A DNA stretch of 64,000 bases from Parabacteroides distasonis ATCC 8503 (GCF_000012845.1 NC_009615.1:3412501-3476500), one strand, 5' to 3'. Positions 28,301 through 36,087 are shown, numbered from the stretch's first letter. Numbers and translations: made by a program. Notes: generated by a model not told the origin, from the sequence alone.

Positions 28301-28357
28301 AATTAACAAGCAAGTTAATAACAAGGATTTATATCGTAGGTTGATTGATGGTTTCAT
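22328..28357 (-). CDS. Very large secreted fimbrial tip-like protein with T9SS-type C-terminal domain
   Basis: 2009 residues. A signal peptide (about 1-30, ending AWGQ) is followed by many beta-rich modules without an enzyme motif that I recognise. The last 75 residues resemble a type A sorting domain of the type IX secretion system: IQVFTPMGRLVRTL, then FDLPAGIYIIRAEI and KTVKLRVL. It is the last gene of the fimbrial operon, 46 bases after the minor-subunit gene. In P. gingivalis the Mfa5 tip protein of the analogous operon also has a T9SS-type C-terminus, which suggests a similar role, though I see no vWA domain. The N-terminal third is clearly more AT-rich than the C-terminal third. Confidence 0.8.
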   Translation of the reverse strand: MKPSINLRYKSLLLTCLLIFSAGVAVPAWGQTYTINYKNGSPQTGITERVDTVYVADGEERELFIPELRNNDGVSDPYYRWYVRWYREDGNKNMLSIEGKIAGTDITFDEDHPPVLGGTVLSAATYQKTLKSTSDGKSLFAYDFFYNPSGSNEELRKSASATGASTVKYKVNTVENDVVVCDVSLNTDLVGSGTNEIIEPTLSIRYKFVIRPASVIAGQIRSSGADQSNAFIKEDIFTSQSNEIFNVQLGSIANNYAWYEGENIIKGKTYAYKYVCGNSTKTGKLKPLEQIVDSLNITEQSILEVWAVDETGGKRSPLLYKYTLIPISGAGFVLEDNLNTITDPKRKPDEHPDIYEMIGYINFDRGDSITLEQLKNNYTLNMVKPQFPMADTDKGMWLEPDVTGYAPLDYHRTRGRLTPLQNQYGLYRTANLLEVSETRAEKATTIVSYENFSSKKTTNLQYYWFPTLRENAPNNDRSKRSSVAQRTIYDRTYYNTNHQKLGFFYYVDAANLPGRLVKIKLDGIVCSHTGILVNFWVNDMTTRANETSTGSKAGKPIPPNININFIGRKNGADVILHRFTSGDALTNYTMREAYQGYETNEYIGKWQQLMYSFSFSERSNDFDEYYLEVQNNAIHSYGADYAIDGLRIYRSIPKIDVKRVDVCSSASLTVATDYELLLKNMGWSINPDVLSDLNMGDGITEDSKHIWKYRYGLMGGDPTKRNDNLNETIGNVYIGATDKKENGDITKPEDWITLNTDLKDYKNENYNNRSKVYRIIVPTKDGLKHQGFEDLTNYETAMRRQIVVNLRMINDFLYDVAEQGVWDEDIDAHAQKTNGDPFPKEEYIAYLKQNLGDLCDKSGSEWNYKIPDPKDMESQIDQIMDGYDNKYEELIRAVCSVMGISRPRVPWWDEGNSNTIHLSAIDVDKTELRYKGERPYGSGTKVEPASGKYDVVIFSAAATVTSDKVVDFPNAYAGSSFQDPCLLTTPFTVLPSFTVVANTKSDLPEGMIACEGRISQIEEATVWVEEVDDDQNLTGELNKFEEIEAFKNYSYTFDWFLGDSLEFAAFHERHGVSLEDILRSYRNQLPDEKNALSFQAEALIEYCKDKYKDKPDLIEELKTLLLGDVDTEPKLVIGGKFGYAEFRWVKKVVAIPYLPESITESDRRKWLFCERPQEKTLEAAPAPTLLVGFPDVEYPEEMAHYPNVPLRIGLPNIIEGSINDIPIQGEGLTMGMKKSNQLGKPNGNATTIFLRQGQTYIEVGDLTALSAKAETETDNGGGLFSMTFKEGAYEKFAEGQIYSLYIPFGEYKDGTFVEGSCEGYATLLIKIVPEYLTWTGKNIGEDAEAWYNDANWQQSTEGDLYIDQTGESKKDANGNDLVTAAFAPLHFTRITIPGGQTLELEDLKEDKNLLQGIDTTSKTKATQYIQYDMAVNKNDKGLIVAPYYINKVKAIYFKPEAQLRRQQFLTYDTARVEFEMTPDAKYWMASPLQSVFAGDMYTVKNTGRQNTYAFADITYSTADNDRQAPAFYQKAWDKAITMYVPKSEADQIVSFPENGLDTTHYEVVQSNWSREYNDVNVPYALGKGFYASVEKKNATGLGEKVLVRLPKADDSYKYEPWKPDAKSATLRAAMTKAPTLANRINAGKLADNKSIKVVLTDVNGTEDWWNTDNGTVRVIADGDGKHFLLGNPYMYPLDIVRFLKENEAILEQKYWTLDVKEGLVVGTPDVAWEGGNVTDATSGAVIASMQAFFVELKDAAQTKAEGTATGADLKVVHFDPSMMQGESEKVSSSLRTATAKNPVLRLTAERDAYRSTALLMRQDDATNSYEADKDAVILLDTELEEIPQVYTIAGTRAVGVNVARQIDLVPLGVYAGKGKGEVTLTIEGIGDWVETLYLYDAVTRKSTELTGDSHTLRLDGGSHGRYFLRSGLPTGNERIADAASISVYSAVPGKVVAGAGEALKRIQVFTPMGRLVRTLYPARPTYTFDLPAGIYIIRAEIAHDQKTVKLRVL

Positions 28358-28403
28358 CCGTCAGGTCCTCCTTTTTTAGTTTATTGTTGTTATATTATGG
28401 TTG

Positions 28404-30041
28404 TTATTTGTAGTTTCTGATCTTGATGGTGTAGGGGATTTGCATCTCTTGCTTCTCCTGACCCACATAATAGTTTATAATGAGCGTGAGGATGACTGTA
28501 GCATCCACGTTTCCACCCAGTTCCCGAGTGCGGATCGTGAAGGAACCTTTCTTTCCTTCCTTGATCGAAGCCTCGGGAAGGTAGAAACGCTGTTTCTTGT
28601 CACAATCCTCTCCGTTTACGGCCGTAATGAGACGTTTCTCGTCGCTTTTTACTTGGATCGAACTGATTTTCGCTGTTTCCGTAACCGTTCCCTCCTGCGG
28701 GAGACCTTTGATCGTGAAATCTCCTGTCACGCCTTCTATGCTAGATATCTCGAAACGGATCGACAAGTCGCCGGCGGCTTGCAAGGTATGCTCAACAGGC
28801 GTCAGTATTTGCACGCCCGTCTTCTCACCATAGACCAAGGCGGTCGGGTAGACCCCGATGGGGAGGCGTTGCTCGGCTACTTCCAAATTCGTCGTGATGT
28901 TGGTTATCAAGACAGGGATGACCAGCAGGTCATTGCGGCGTACGAAGTCGAAGCCCGTGAGGTGCTCCGTACGAGGGCGGCCTTCGATCTCTACACCGAG
29001 GTGGATGCCACCGCCGTTCTCTCCGACGGCTGCATTGGTCTCAGGAATGTAGCGAATATAAGCTCGTTTACTACCGTTCTCGCCGTCCACAGGTTTGGCT
29101 TGTATTTCTTTTTCATTATCACCGGGTTTGATAGATTCAGTATAAAGATCCTCTAGACTTACTACAGGAGGATTCGCATCTTTCGGAAAAGATGGAGCCA
29201 AAGGCTCTTCCAAGTCCTTGTTATCCTTAAACTCCAAATAATTCTCATTTCCCCAAGGCAAGAGCCAGATCGGCAGGCTTCCCTTGCGGAGGTTCATGAT
29301 GTCCAATTGGTTTACGGTTATGGATTTATCTAAGTTATTGGTTATCTCCACTTGCACCTTGCCGATCATGCGGATCAAGGGAATCTCGAATTTGTTCTCT
29401 GCCGGAGCGGGCAATACCGTATGCTTTTGGGCGTAGCTGCTCATAGGAATACGCTTTCGAGACGCTTCCTCGCCTCCGAATTTACCTTTTTTCTCCTCAT
29501 TCCTTGTATCAATACTCGTTCCCGAGTCCAATATCTTCACCTCCGACAGTTCCGCCAAGGAATGGGCTTCGGTAATTTTTTGATACAACGATGTACCGTC
29601 TTCCAACGATTGTAAATTGGCGAACGCATAAAAATGGTATGTGCCAAAGGGTAGTTTCATCTCCACCGTAGTACGAGAATCCTCATTACTGATATCCGGA
29701 GTCCATGTTCCATCTTTGCCGGATATATATCCGGCCAAATCCGCATTCTCATCATAGGCCACCACCAGCCAGTTCGTGATGTCTCGCTCGTATTCTTCAT
29801 CTTTTGCCCAGAAATCCGTCTCAGTAGTTTCATCCGCCTTCGTCATCATCCCTCCGGCCTTCGTCTGCGGCGGGCGTACCGAACGGGATGTCCGCAAAGT
29901 GATAGTTACAACACAATGGTTCGGGTCGTCATCCGGGAGATCGCCCCCCCGGTCTTCACCACAAGCCATAAAAAGCCAACAGAGGCAAAGACCAGCGGCG
30001 ACCGCCGTCAATCGGTTATATATGGTATAGCGTCTCATCAT
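28404..30041 (-). CDS. Fimbrial minor subunit lipoprotein (FimC/Mfa-type, fimbrillin-like)
   Basis: 545 residues. Lipoprotein signal ending LFMAC (Cys27). A fimbrillin-type N-terminal domain follows (TITLRTSRS, then ITNWLVVAYDENADLAGYISG and LPFGTYHFYAFANL) and the RMIGKVQVEITNNLDKS motif of the minor subunits encoded downstream of FimA or Mfa1. The C-terminal half consists of predicted beta strands ending MQIPYTIKIRNYK. It is probably an accessory or tip subunit assembled on the pilus. The start has two adjacent ATGs. It is 24 bases downstream of the Mfa2-like gene. Confidence 0.8.
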   Translation of the reverse strand: MMRRYTIYNRLTAVAAGLCLCWLFMACGEDRGGDLPDDDPNHCVVTITLRTSRSVRPPQTKAGGMMTKADETTETDFWAKDEEYERDITNWLVVAYDENADLAGYISGKDGTWTPDISNEDSRTTVEMKLPFGTYHFYAFANLQSLEDGTSLYQKITEAHSLAELSEVKILDSGTSIDTRNEEKKGKFGGEEASRKRIPMSSYAQKHTVLPAPAENKFEIPLIRMIGKVQVEITNNLDKSITVNQLDIMNLRKGSLPIWLLPWGNENYLEFKDNKDLEEPLAPSFPKDANPPVVSLEDLYTESIKPGDNEKEIQAKPVDGENGSKRAYIRYIPETNAAVGENGGGIHLGVEIEGRPRTEHLTGFDFVRRNDLLVIPVLITNITTNLEVAEQRLPIGVYPTALVYGEKTGVQILTPVEHTLQAAGDLSIRFEISSIEGVTGDFTIKGLPQEGTVTETAKISSIQVKSDEKRLITAVNGEDCDKKQRFYLPEASIKEGKKGSFTIRTRELGGNVDATVILTLIINYYVGQEKQEMQIPYTIKIRNYK

Positions 30042-30065
30042 TAGCGATATTTAATAAATCTCTGT

Positions 30066-31184
30066 TTACAATATGCCATCGTTGATACGAATCACCCAAT
30101 CCTTCACCTGTATCTTGAAGCAGGCGTACCCCACGATCGTAGGGTCTTCCGGATCGGGACCATCCGGGTTATCCGGATTGTCAGGATTGTCAGGATTATC
30201 AGGTCCCGGAGGATCCGGAGGCGTAGGCTTATCCGGACAATCGGGGCATACCTTCGGTGTAAGGAAGAAGATGATAGAATACTCGTCCTGCCGGTCCAGA
30301 TACTCCTGCGAGGAGATACGGTGCCCCTCCATCTTGGTGAGCAGGAGGTAATCGTTGAGGTTCACGTTCAGCACATCCTTCTCCCATCCGTGGTGACGGA
30401 TGATGAGACGGTAGTTGCGGCCCGCCATCAGGCGCATGGTGTTCATCTCGGCCACGGCCACGTATTGCCCGCCCACGGTAGCGCCGGGGGGCGGGTCGGC
30501 TCCCAACTCCACGTTCTCCGTATAATAAGGCAGGTAGTGGATGGTGGGATCTTGCAGCAGGGAATTGTCGTAATCCATATACCCGTTGTCGGCCACGATC
30601 CGGAAGGAGAAGTTGTTCACATCCATGTCCTCACCCATCACGTTTTGCAGCACGACCCGCAGCTTGTTGGTATTCTTGGCGAGGCTGATCACCTTCTCCT
30701 CGGGCATGTCGCGCGTCACGGTGAAGGTATCGAGGCTATGCCAAAGCGGGTGCAGCTCGTTGGGCTGTGTCGTATTGGCCTCGCGCAAGGTACGTACCTT
30801 GACGTCTTGCGCCCTCTCGACAGCCTGCGACGTCTCGGCAGGGTCGTTCCATGCGTAACTGCCCTTGTCCAGCCCGGCCCAAGTGACTACCTGATAGGTA
30901 CCCGGCTCCATGTCGAGGGCGATGGAGTTCCGCTCGTCCAGCTCGCTCTTCTCGATCCGCCGCTGGAAGAGGAAGTTTCCTTCTTGGTCGCAGAAGAAGA
31001 GCGTAACGAAGTCTACCTCATGCTGGAAAGCGTCGGCGAATTTCATATTATAGTCGTACTTGAAATACAGGCGGAACTCGCAAAGCGGCAGCGAGCCGTC
31101 GTGTATCCAATCGCAAGTGTATAGCCCCACGGACAAGGCAGCTATGCCAATCAACTGTTTGCAGGTATGAAATAAACGGTTCAT
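30066..31184 (-). CDS. FimB/Mfa2-family fimbrial subunit lipoprotein
   Basis: 372 residues from ATG 31184 (MNRLFHTCKQLIG); in-frame GTG and ATG codons lie up to 21 bases earlier. Lipoprotein-type signal with Cys in GLYTCDW. Hallmarks of the Mfa2/FimB anchor family: CEFRLYFKYDYNMKFADAFQHEVDFVTLFFCDQEGNFL and LDMEPGTYQVVTWAGL. A proline-rich linker with four PDN repeats precedes a C-terminal strand, FKIQVKDWVIRINDGIL. That strand matches the end of the neighbouring major subunit (VKDWVKRTNKDIIL), suggesting that it can be built into the fibre by strand exchange and is not only an anchor. Confidence 0.85.
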   Translation of the reverse strand: MNRLFHTCKQLIGIAALSVGLYTCDWIHDGSLPLCEFRLYFKYDYNMKFADAFQHEVDFVTLFFCDQEGNFLFQRRIEKSELDERNSIALDMEPGTYQVVTWAGLDKGSYAWNDPAETSQAVERAQDVKVRTLREANTTQPNELHPLWHSLDTFTVTRDMPEEKVISLAKNTNKLRVVLQNVMGEDMDVNNFSFRIVADNGYMDYDNSLLQDPTIHYLPYYTENVELGADPPPGATVGGQYVAVAEMNTMRLMAGRNYRLIIRHHGWEKDVLNVNLNDYLLLTKMEGHRISSQEYLDRQDEYSIIFFLTPKVCPDCPDKPTPPDPPGPDNPDNPDNPDNPDGPDPEDPTIVGYACFKIQVKDWVIRINDGIL

Positions 31185-31247
31185 AATCATTTTATTAAGA
31201 TACACAGTAATCCTCCGCCCGTACTACCGGAAATGGAGGTAAACCAT

Positions 31248-31332
31248 GATGCCCATTATAAGGTTCTTATGATGGGCATCGTAAGGTTGCTTGGATGGGC
31301 AGCATAAAGTGCTTACAATGCCCATCGTAAGA
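31248..31332. repeat. Palindrome array E: four units at 23-bp period
   Basis: Core octamers GATGCCCA, GATGGGCA, GATGGGCA and AATGCCCA start at 31248, 31271, 31294 and 31317, exactly 23 bp apart. Each is embedded in an imperfect palindrome such as CTTATGATGGGCATCGTAAG (31266-31285). The array lies between the major-subunit and Mfa2-like genes inside the operon. It may form alternative mRNA hairpins that set the ratio of subunits. Confidence 0.8.
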
Positions 31333-31350
31333 ATCCCCCGAAGGGTAAAG

Positions 31351-33438
31351 TTATAGGATAATGTCTTTGTTCGTACGTTTTACCCAATCCTTCACGTAGA
31401 TAGTCACGTCGATAGTGACATCATCACTCTCATCCGGCGTACCGGGATCATCCTTACCCGGGGTATAAGGTAACGGATCGCCCAAGCCACGAATACCTTT
31501 CACATACAACTGGTACACGTTATTGCGTACGATACAGAATTCCATCACGCCCATCAGACCATCGTTTCCGTTATCGTTATGACGGATCCAAAACTTGTGA
31601 TAGCTTCTTCCGCTTTTGTATAGGGAAACATTATAGTATTGGTATAAATTGCCGATCTGCTCTGAGCTGAATTGAGATACAGGGGTAATATTAGAAGGAA
31701 GATGCGAAGCTTGTCTCCTAAAAGCCGCATAAGTCAATTTCTGTTTAAGATCCTCATCAAGAGTTGCTTTACCAGTCAAAATCCCATCCAAATATTCCTT
31801 AAACGCGCTTTCTAATCCATTTTGAGAAGACATATCTTGAACCGCCTTCTTCACAGCATTGACATCCGCAGTTATATCGTCCCAACCATCCATAAAGCCT
31901 TTCAATAAATTTTTCTTGTCGTTTTCCAAATTGAACGCACGGGCGGCAACGCTCTTCACATCTTTATAAACAAGACGTGACACAGAACCATTACTATTAT
32001 AATGAGCCGCGGAAAGAAACGTTTTATCACCATTAGGCAAATTCACAGACTTGATCTCCCCATTTTCATAGGAACTCACCTTAAAGTCGTTACTCGGAGT
32101 AAATTCAGACTCGAAGATTACACCAGTAGTATAGCCATGTACCTGCGAGTTCAGATCCAACGTATTTTCCTTGGTATAAACAACCGGGTAATATGTCCGA
32201 CTATCACCACTTACTTCCTGTGTATAGCTTAATCCAGAAGTAGGCATAGACACCATCTTATCCAAGTTATTCAAATCAGTTGAATTGCTCGGATTAAAAT
32301 AATTAACATATGAATCTTTAAATTGATCCCAAGAAGAACTTTCCCCTTCCGGCAATTTCTTTTCCCGGATCTTCGGATCTAACACATAATTGTACGATCC
32401 GGCACCAGTGTCATTATTCCTCCATATCCATTTCTCATCACCTAAATATCGAACAGGATCGTTGGTACCATCTGCCGGCAATACCGCATTAGCACCATAG
32501 TTATACTGTACCGTAGGAGAAACTTGCTTAAAAAGATAACTCTCGCCCTTCCACTGATTCACTACCTTATACCTCTTCAACGTGAACGTACCCTTATTCT
32601 TTACAGGAGAAGTTCCCGGTATATTAGTCAGATCTAAATTCGAGGAGTATGCCAAATCAATACGAGCGGCTAAACGTTCTACGAACACCGTTGTCTGAGC
32701 CGGATTTGTCTCATCCATATTCGCAGCAGAAAGTTCAACGATAGAACTGCCGTTAGAAGGAATAGCACCACTTATCATCTTATGTGTAGACATTACAAAA
32801 TGATGGTACTCCGCCATATTACTAGCAGGAGTCCACAATGCCCTATCGTTTGCGGCAACTCTATCGCGCAAGTCTGCCAACGTACTAATACCGGTCAACC
32901 TTCCTCCCGCATTAATAACGGCAAATACCTGATAATTGCTCTTATCTTGTGTCAGAGGATTCTTCATGGTTACTTTCATCGTAACCTTTCCGTCACCATG
33001 ACCAGGCTCAGTTCCACCTAAACTCGCATCAATACCTTCCAGATTCGAATAATAACCTTGGCCTGCGATCTGTATACTACTACCATTGTCAGTATTTAGT
33101 AACTCTAGCTGATTGCCATCCCCCAAAGACTCTTCATCTGTTGGCATCAAGAATATATTAACATCATATACCATACCCTCCTTAGAGCCGGAAAGCTCAC
33201 CTAGAGAACCATTACCATCTTCGCCCCAACCGGCTCCCCCCGAATTAGGATTAGAAGGAGTAGGATCTGCTTTCGTTAGCGTTCCTTGCGAAACCGTAGA
33301 GACGTTCACCGTCATATAGACCTTCTCGCCATCCTCTTCCGCCCCGGTGTTATTTTTTCCGTTGTCGAGATCATCGGAACAACCGGCCGCCAATAAAAGT
33401 GCCGTTGCCATCGCTATGTACCATTTTTTCTTTTTCAT
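31351..33438 (-). CDS. Mfa1-family major fimbrial subunit
   Basis: 695 residues. Lipoprotein signal MKKKKWYIAMATALLLAAGC with Cys20. The N-terminal strand region (KVYMTVNVSTVSQGTLTKADPT) contains residues where fimbrillins are usually trimmed before polymerisation. Then come VYDVNIFLMP, FVERLAARIDLAYSS (the conserved ER-x-AR-x-D segment) and the Mfa1-type C-terminal half with RSYHKFWIRHNDNGNDGLMGVMEFCIVRNNVYQLYVKGIRGLG. It ends in the strand VTIYVKDWVKRTNKDIIL. It is the likely shaft protein. The central part is AT-rich compared with its neighbours. Confidence 0.9.
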   Translation of the reverse strand: MKKKKWYIAMATALLLAAGCSDDLDNGKNNTGAEEDGEKVYMTVNVSTVSQGTLTKADPTPSNPNSGGAGWGEDGNGSLGELSGSKEGMVYDVNIFLMPTDEESLGDGNQLELLNTDNGSSIQIAGQGYYSNLEGIDASLGGTEPGHGDGKVTMKVTMKNPLTQDKSNYQVFAVINAGGRLTGISTLADLRDRVAANDRALWTPASNMAEYHHFVMSTHKMISGAIPSNGSSIVELSAANMDETNPAQTTVFVERLAARIDLAYSSNLDLTNIPGTSPVKNKGTFTLKRYKVVNQWKGESYLFKQVSPTVQYNYGANAVLPADGTNDPVRYLGDEKWIWRNNDTGAGSYNYVLDPKIREKKLPEGESSSWDQFKDSYVNYFNPSNSTDLNNLDKMVSMPTSGLSYTQEVSGDSRTYYPVVYTKENTLDLNSQVHGYTTGVIFESEFTPSNDFKVSSYENGEIKSVNLPNGDKTFLSAAHYNSNGSVSRLVYKDVKSVAARAFNLENDKKNLLKGFMDGWDDITADVNAVKKAVQDMSSQNGLESAFKEYLDGILTGKATLDEDLKQKLTYAAFRRQASHLPSNITPVSQFSSEQIGNLYQYYNVSLYKSGRSYHKFWIRHNDNGNDGLMGVMEFCIVRNNVYQLYVKGIRGLGDPLPYTPGKDDPGTPDESDDVTIDVTIYVKDWVKRTNKDIIL

Positions 33439-33474
33439 AATATTAAAATTTTTGTCTGTTATCTTATCCTATTT

Positions 33475-34935
33475 TTACTCTTGCCGTTTCTCTGCGATCT
33501 GCCTCAAGTTCTCCTCCACCTGCGAGGCCATGGAAGGATTGTCCGACAACTTACCCAGCAGGGCCTCCGCCTCGTCCAAGCGGTTCTCCAGCATGGCGAT
33601 GGCCGCCTCCGCCAAGGTACGCTCCGCAGAATTGGAAGTCTTCGCCAAATAACGGCGGGCCGATTCCAAGCGACCCGCGTCGATCGCCGTAAGGGCGGCG
33701 TTCAGATTCGACACCGGATCCTCCGGATACATACGCACGGCAATCTCGAAGACCTCGCGGTAAGCGTCGCTACCCGGTTCCATCGTCTGCGCCACCTGAA
33801 ACATCTCGTTTAGACTCAACTGCCTGGGGTCCGAATAGATCAACTCACGGGCCTCCTCTACCGTAAACGAACGGATCGTGTAGCGCACCGCGTAATCCGA
33901 ATGGCGCAAGGCGGGATAAATATCACGCAAGAGTACCCGATACGAGGCCCCCCCGTTCAACGCCTTCAGCTTCGCCTCGCGGCGGTCGTAATCCTTCGGT
34001 TCGTCCGCTCGGATAATGGCCAGCAGCTCCTCCTTGTCCGCAAGCGAGGAGTTCTCCACCCGTTTCTCCAATCCGGCCCAGTCCTCCGGCTCGAAATCCA
34101 CCGTGAAACGGGCCTGCTCAAAGTGGTAAAGGCCCTTCACATATTCGATCAACGCCTTGGCGCGGTGCTCGGCCAGATAAGTGTTATGCTTATAGGTACC
34201 TTCCGGCGATGCGAAACCCTTGATATATACCTCCGTGATGGTAGCGTAAGGATCATCCTTCACCGACGAGACGGTCTCGAGGATCTTGCGCAACTCCGAG
34301 GGATTGTCGCGATACTCGGGATATATCTCCGTGCGGTTTACCGGGAAGTCGAGGAAGGCGCTTCCTTCCTTCACACGCTCTTTCACACGCTCTGCCTCCG
34401 GCGTGACGTAGGCCAAAAGCGGCCGCAATACCACAGGCTCTGCGATTCGGATCGGGAAAAGCGGTGACTTATCATTACTCAACGCCTCCCAGCCGCAACC
34501 GCAAAAATCGGCTACCAGCGACACCTCCGAACGCTCCATCCACTTAACGAAAGGAATGGAGGCATGGTAATCGAACGTCTGCTCCTTCCCATTGTGACGG
34601 CGTAAGACAAACTCCCCGTTCGCCGTCGCATCACGCTTGGATCGCTCGTACTGGATCTGGCGGTTGCGCCCGTTCACGATCACGGGAGGCAAAGCCCTTA
34701 CGCTATCGCCCCGCTCGATCAGCGGCGTACAGACCAAACTCCGGTTGGCAGGTAGCGACAACTCGTCCAACGCTAGTTTCATATCAATTATCAAGCGATC
34801 GCCCACATGCTCCACCAACCGCTCCTTCACGACGATGGCGGTAGCCGTCTGCTGCGCCTGTACGGGAATCGTAGTACCCACACAACCGGCCAAACAGGCG
34901 ATCCCAAGTATCATCCATCCTTGTAGATTCTTCAT
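33475..34935 (-). CDS. DUF3868 / OmpA-like protein of fimbrial operon
   Basis: 486 residues. Signal sequence of about 28 residues; a Cys at 18 (LAGC) makes a lipoprotein possible. The DUF3868 N-terminal part (VVKERLVEHVGDRLIIDMKLALDEL, then FCGCGWEAL) is followed by an OmpA-type peptidoglycan-binding segment (TEVYIKGFASPEGTYKHNTYLAEHRAKALIEYVK). The C-terminal region is TPR-like (LNAALTAIDAGRLESARRYLAK). In Bacteroidales the gene lies directly before the major fimbrillin gene and may anchor or assemble the fibre. It follows the DUF3575 gene after 18 bases. Confidence 0.88.
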   Translation of the reverse strand: MKNLQGWMILGIACLAGCVGTTIPVQAQQTATAIVVKERLVEHVGDRLIIDMKLALDELSLPANRSLVCTPLIERGDSVRALPPVIVNGRNRQIQYERSKRDATANGEFVLRRHNGKEQTFDYHASIPFVKWMERSEVSLVADFCGCGWEALSNDKSPLFPIRIAEPVVLRPLLAYVTPEAERVKERVKEGSAFLDFPVNRTEIYPEYRDNPSELRKILETVSSVKDDPYATITEVYIKGFASPEGTYKHNTYLAEHRAKALIEYVKGLYHFEQARFTVDFEPEDWAGLEKRVENSSLADKEELLAIIRADEPKDYDRREAKLKALNGGASYRVLLRDIYPALRHSDYAVRYTIRSFTVEEARELIYSDPRQLSLNEMFQVAQTMEPGSDAYREVFEIAVRMYPEDPVSNLNAALTAIDAGRLESARRYLAKTSNSAERTLAEAAIAMLENRLDEAEALLGKLSDNPSMASQVEENLRQIAEKRQE

Positions 34936-34953
34936 TTTTCAGTCCTCCATCGA

Positions 34954-35544
34954 TTAAAATTGGTAAATGAGATTGATCGCCGCCTGCGTAGGCCCGAAGT
35001 AATGCTTCTTGATCCCTTCTTGCTTGCGGCCGCAATTTGCGCAGGGATACTTGTCCGACTTCAAGTACAGATAGCCCACGCCCACCGTGGCCTCCAAGTT
35101 CCAATGGCGAGACAGCAGCCACGAGTATCCATAACTGATACCGGCTCCCGCGCCCCATCCCTGGTGACGCTCGCCCTCTGTACCCAGCCATTTGATATCG
35201 GCTACATTATATAATAGGTACGGAGTATGCACGCCGAGGAAATGGCCGTTAAACGTCTCGCAAAACCAATACCTCAACTCCGGGTGCAGACGCAAATGCT
35301 TCAGTGAACGGCCATAACTCCCATCATCGTTCTTGCCGCTGAACGGATTCAAGCCTGCCTCCAACTCAAGCGTCCAATGACGGGCGAGATAAACTTCAGC
35401 CCCCAAATTAAACGTGGCAGTAGCCCAATAAGAAATATTACTCTTGATCCCAATCATGGAGCCTTTCCCTTCGGCCGGTACCCCCTGCGCTCTCGAAAGA
35501 AACGGGACTGCCAACAAGAATAGCATGAAAATCGTCTTCTTCAT
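34954..35544 (-). CDS. DUF3575 outer-membrane protein of fimbrial operon
   Basis: 196 residues. Signal peptide of about 19 residues (LSRAQ), then beta-barrel-like strands: IGIKSNISYWATATFNLGAEVYLARHWTLELEAGLNPF, LRLHPELRYWFCETFNGHFLGVH and a conserved CANCG pair before KHYFGPTQAAINLIYQF. The terminal Phe fits an outer-membrane barrel. It is the first gene of the fimbrial operon, and its start faces the invertible segment about 100 bases away. Confidence 0.9.
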   Translation of the reverse strand: MKKTIFMLFLLAVPFLSRAQGVPAEGKGSMIGIKSNISYWATATFNLGAEVYLARHWTLELEAGLNPFSGKNDDGSYGRSLKHLRLHPELRYWFCETFNGHFLGVHTPYLLYNVADIKWLGTEGERHQGWGAGAGISYGYSWLLSRHWNLEATVGVGYLYLKSDKYPCANCGRKQEGIKKHYFGPTQAAINLIYQF

Positions 35545-35646
35545 TCTTTCTTATTCATTATGGTTGTTAATCTTATATCTTCTCACCCTTCTGCCCCCTC
35601 AAGACCCAACTTCCTAAAATCAACTAACGGCAAGAATGGCCCGTGG

Positions 35647-35665
35647 ACTTATTTATGGAATAAGG
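35647..35665 (+). repeat. Left inverted repeat of the invertible segment (recombinase-type site)
   Basis: ACTTATTTATGGAATAAGG. Within it CTTATT and AATAAG are inverted arms around the asymmetric spacer TATGG, the layout of a tyrosine-recombinase crossover site. TTTAGCGTT follows immediately. The same 19 bases occur inverted at 36137-36155, where TTTAGCGTT follows after three extra bases. Confidence 0.9.
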
Positions 35666-35761
35666 TTTAGCGTTTCAAAAACGTCAGCGGAGAATAAACG
35701 TTAAACAACATTTTATTGTCGTTTATATAGTATATCAATAGACCACACGGAACGTTTCAGA

Positions 35762-35823
35762 AAAACATGTACATGTTTTCCTGAAAAGACGTACATGTTT
35801 TTTGGAAAACACGTACATGAAAT
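35762..35823. repeat. Palindrome array B: three 18-bp units at 22-bp period
   Basis: Units start at 35762 (AAAACATGTACATGTTTT, a perfect palindrome), 35784 (AAAAGACGTACATGTTTT) and 35806 (AAAACACGTACATGAAAT). They belong to the same family as arrays A and C. The array lies inside the candidate invertible segment. Confidence 0.9.
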
Positions 35824-36087
35824 CCAATAAATATTATGGTGTTTCTATACAGCTGCCAATCAATGGCTTACATATAGGCCTATCCAAACGAGCTTATTGT
35901 ATTATTTGTTTTTGATATTCAGGAGGAATTTGTAGAGTATAGAAATTCCTCTTTAGTTGAGAGAGTGAATCAATAAAGGTGAATATGGTTCATTTTAAAG
36001 ACATAGCTTCCCCTAAATTCCTTATTTGGTGAAAAGAACTTGACAATTTTAATGCAGAAAAGTTGTGATAATAAAATATTTATTATG

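Noticed and set aside
30321..31124. Long open frame (267 codons) opposite the Mfa2-like gene.
   Set aside because: It is a shadow of the fimbrial gene, rich in His, Gly and Val from antisense codons, with no start signals.
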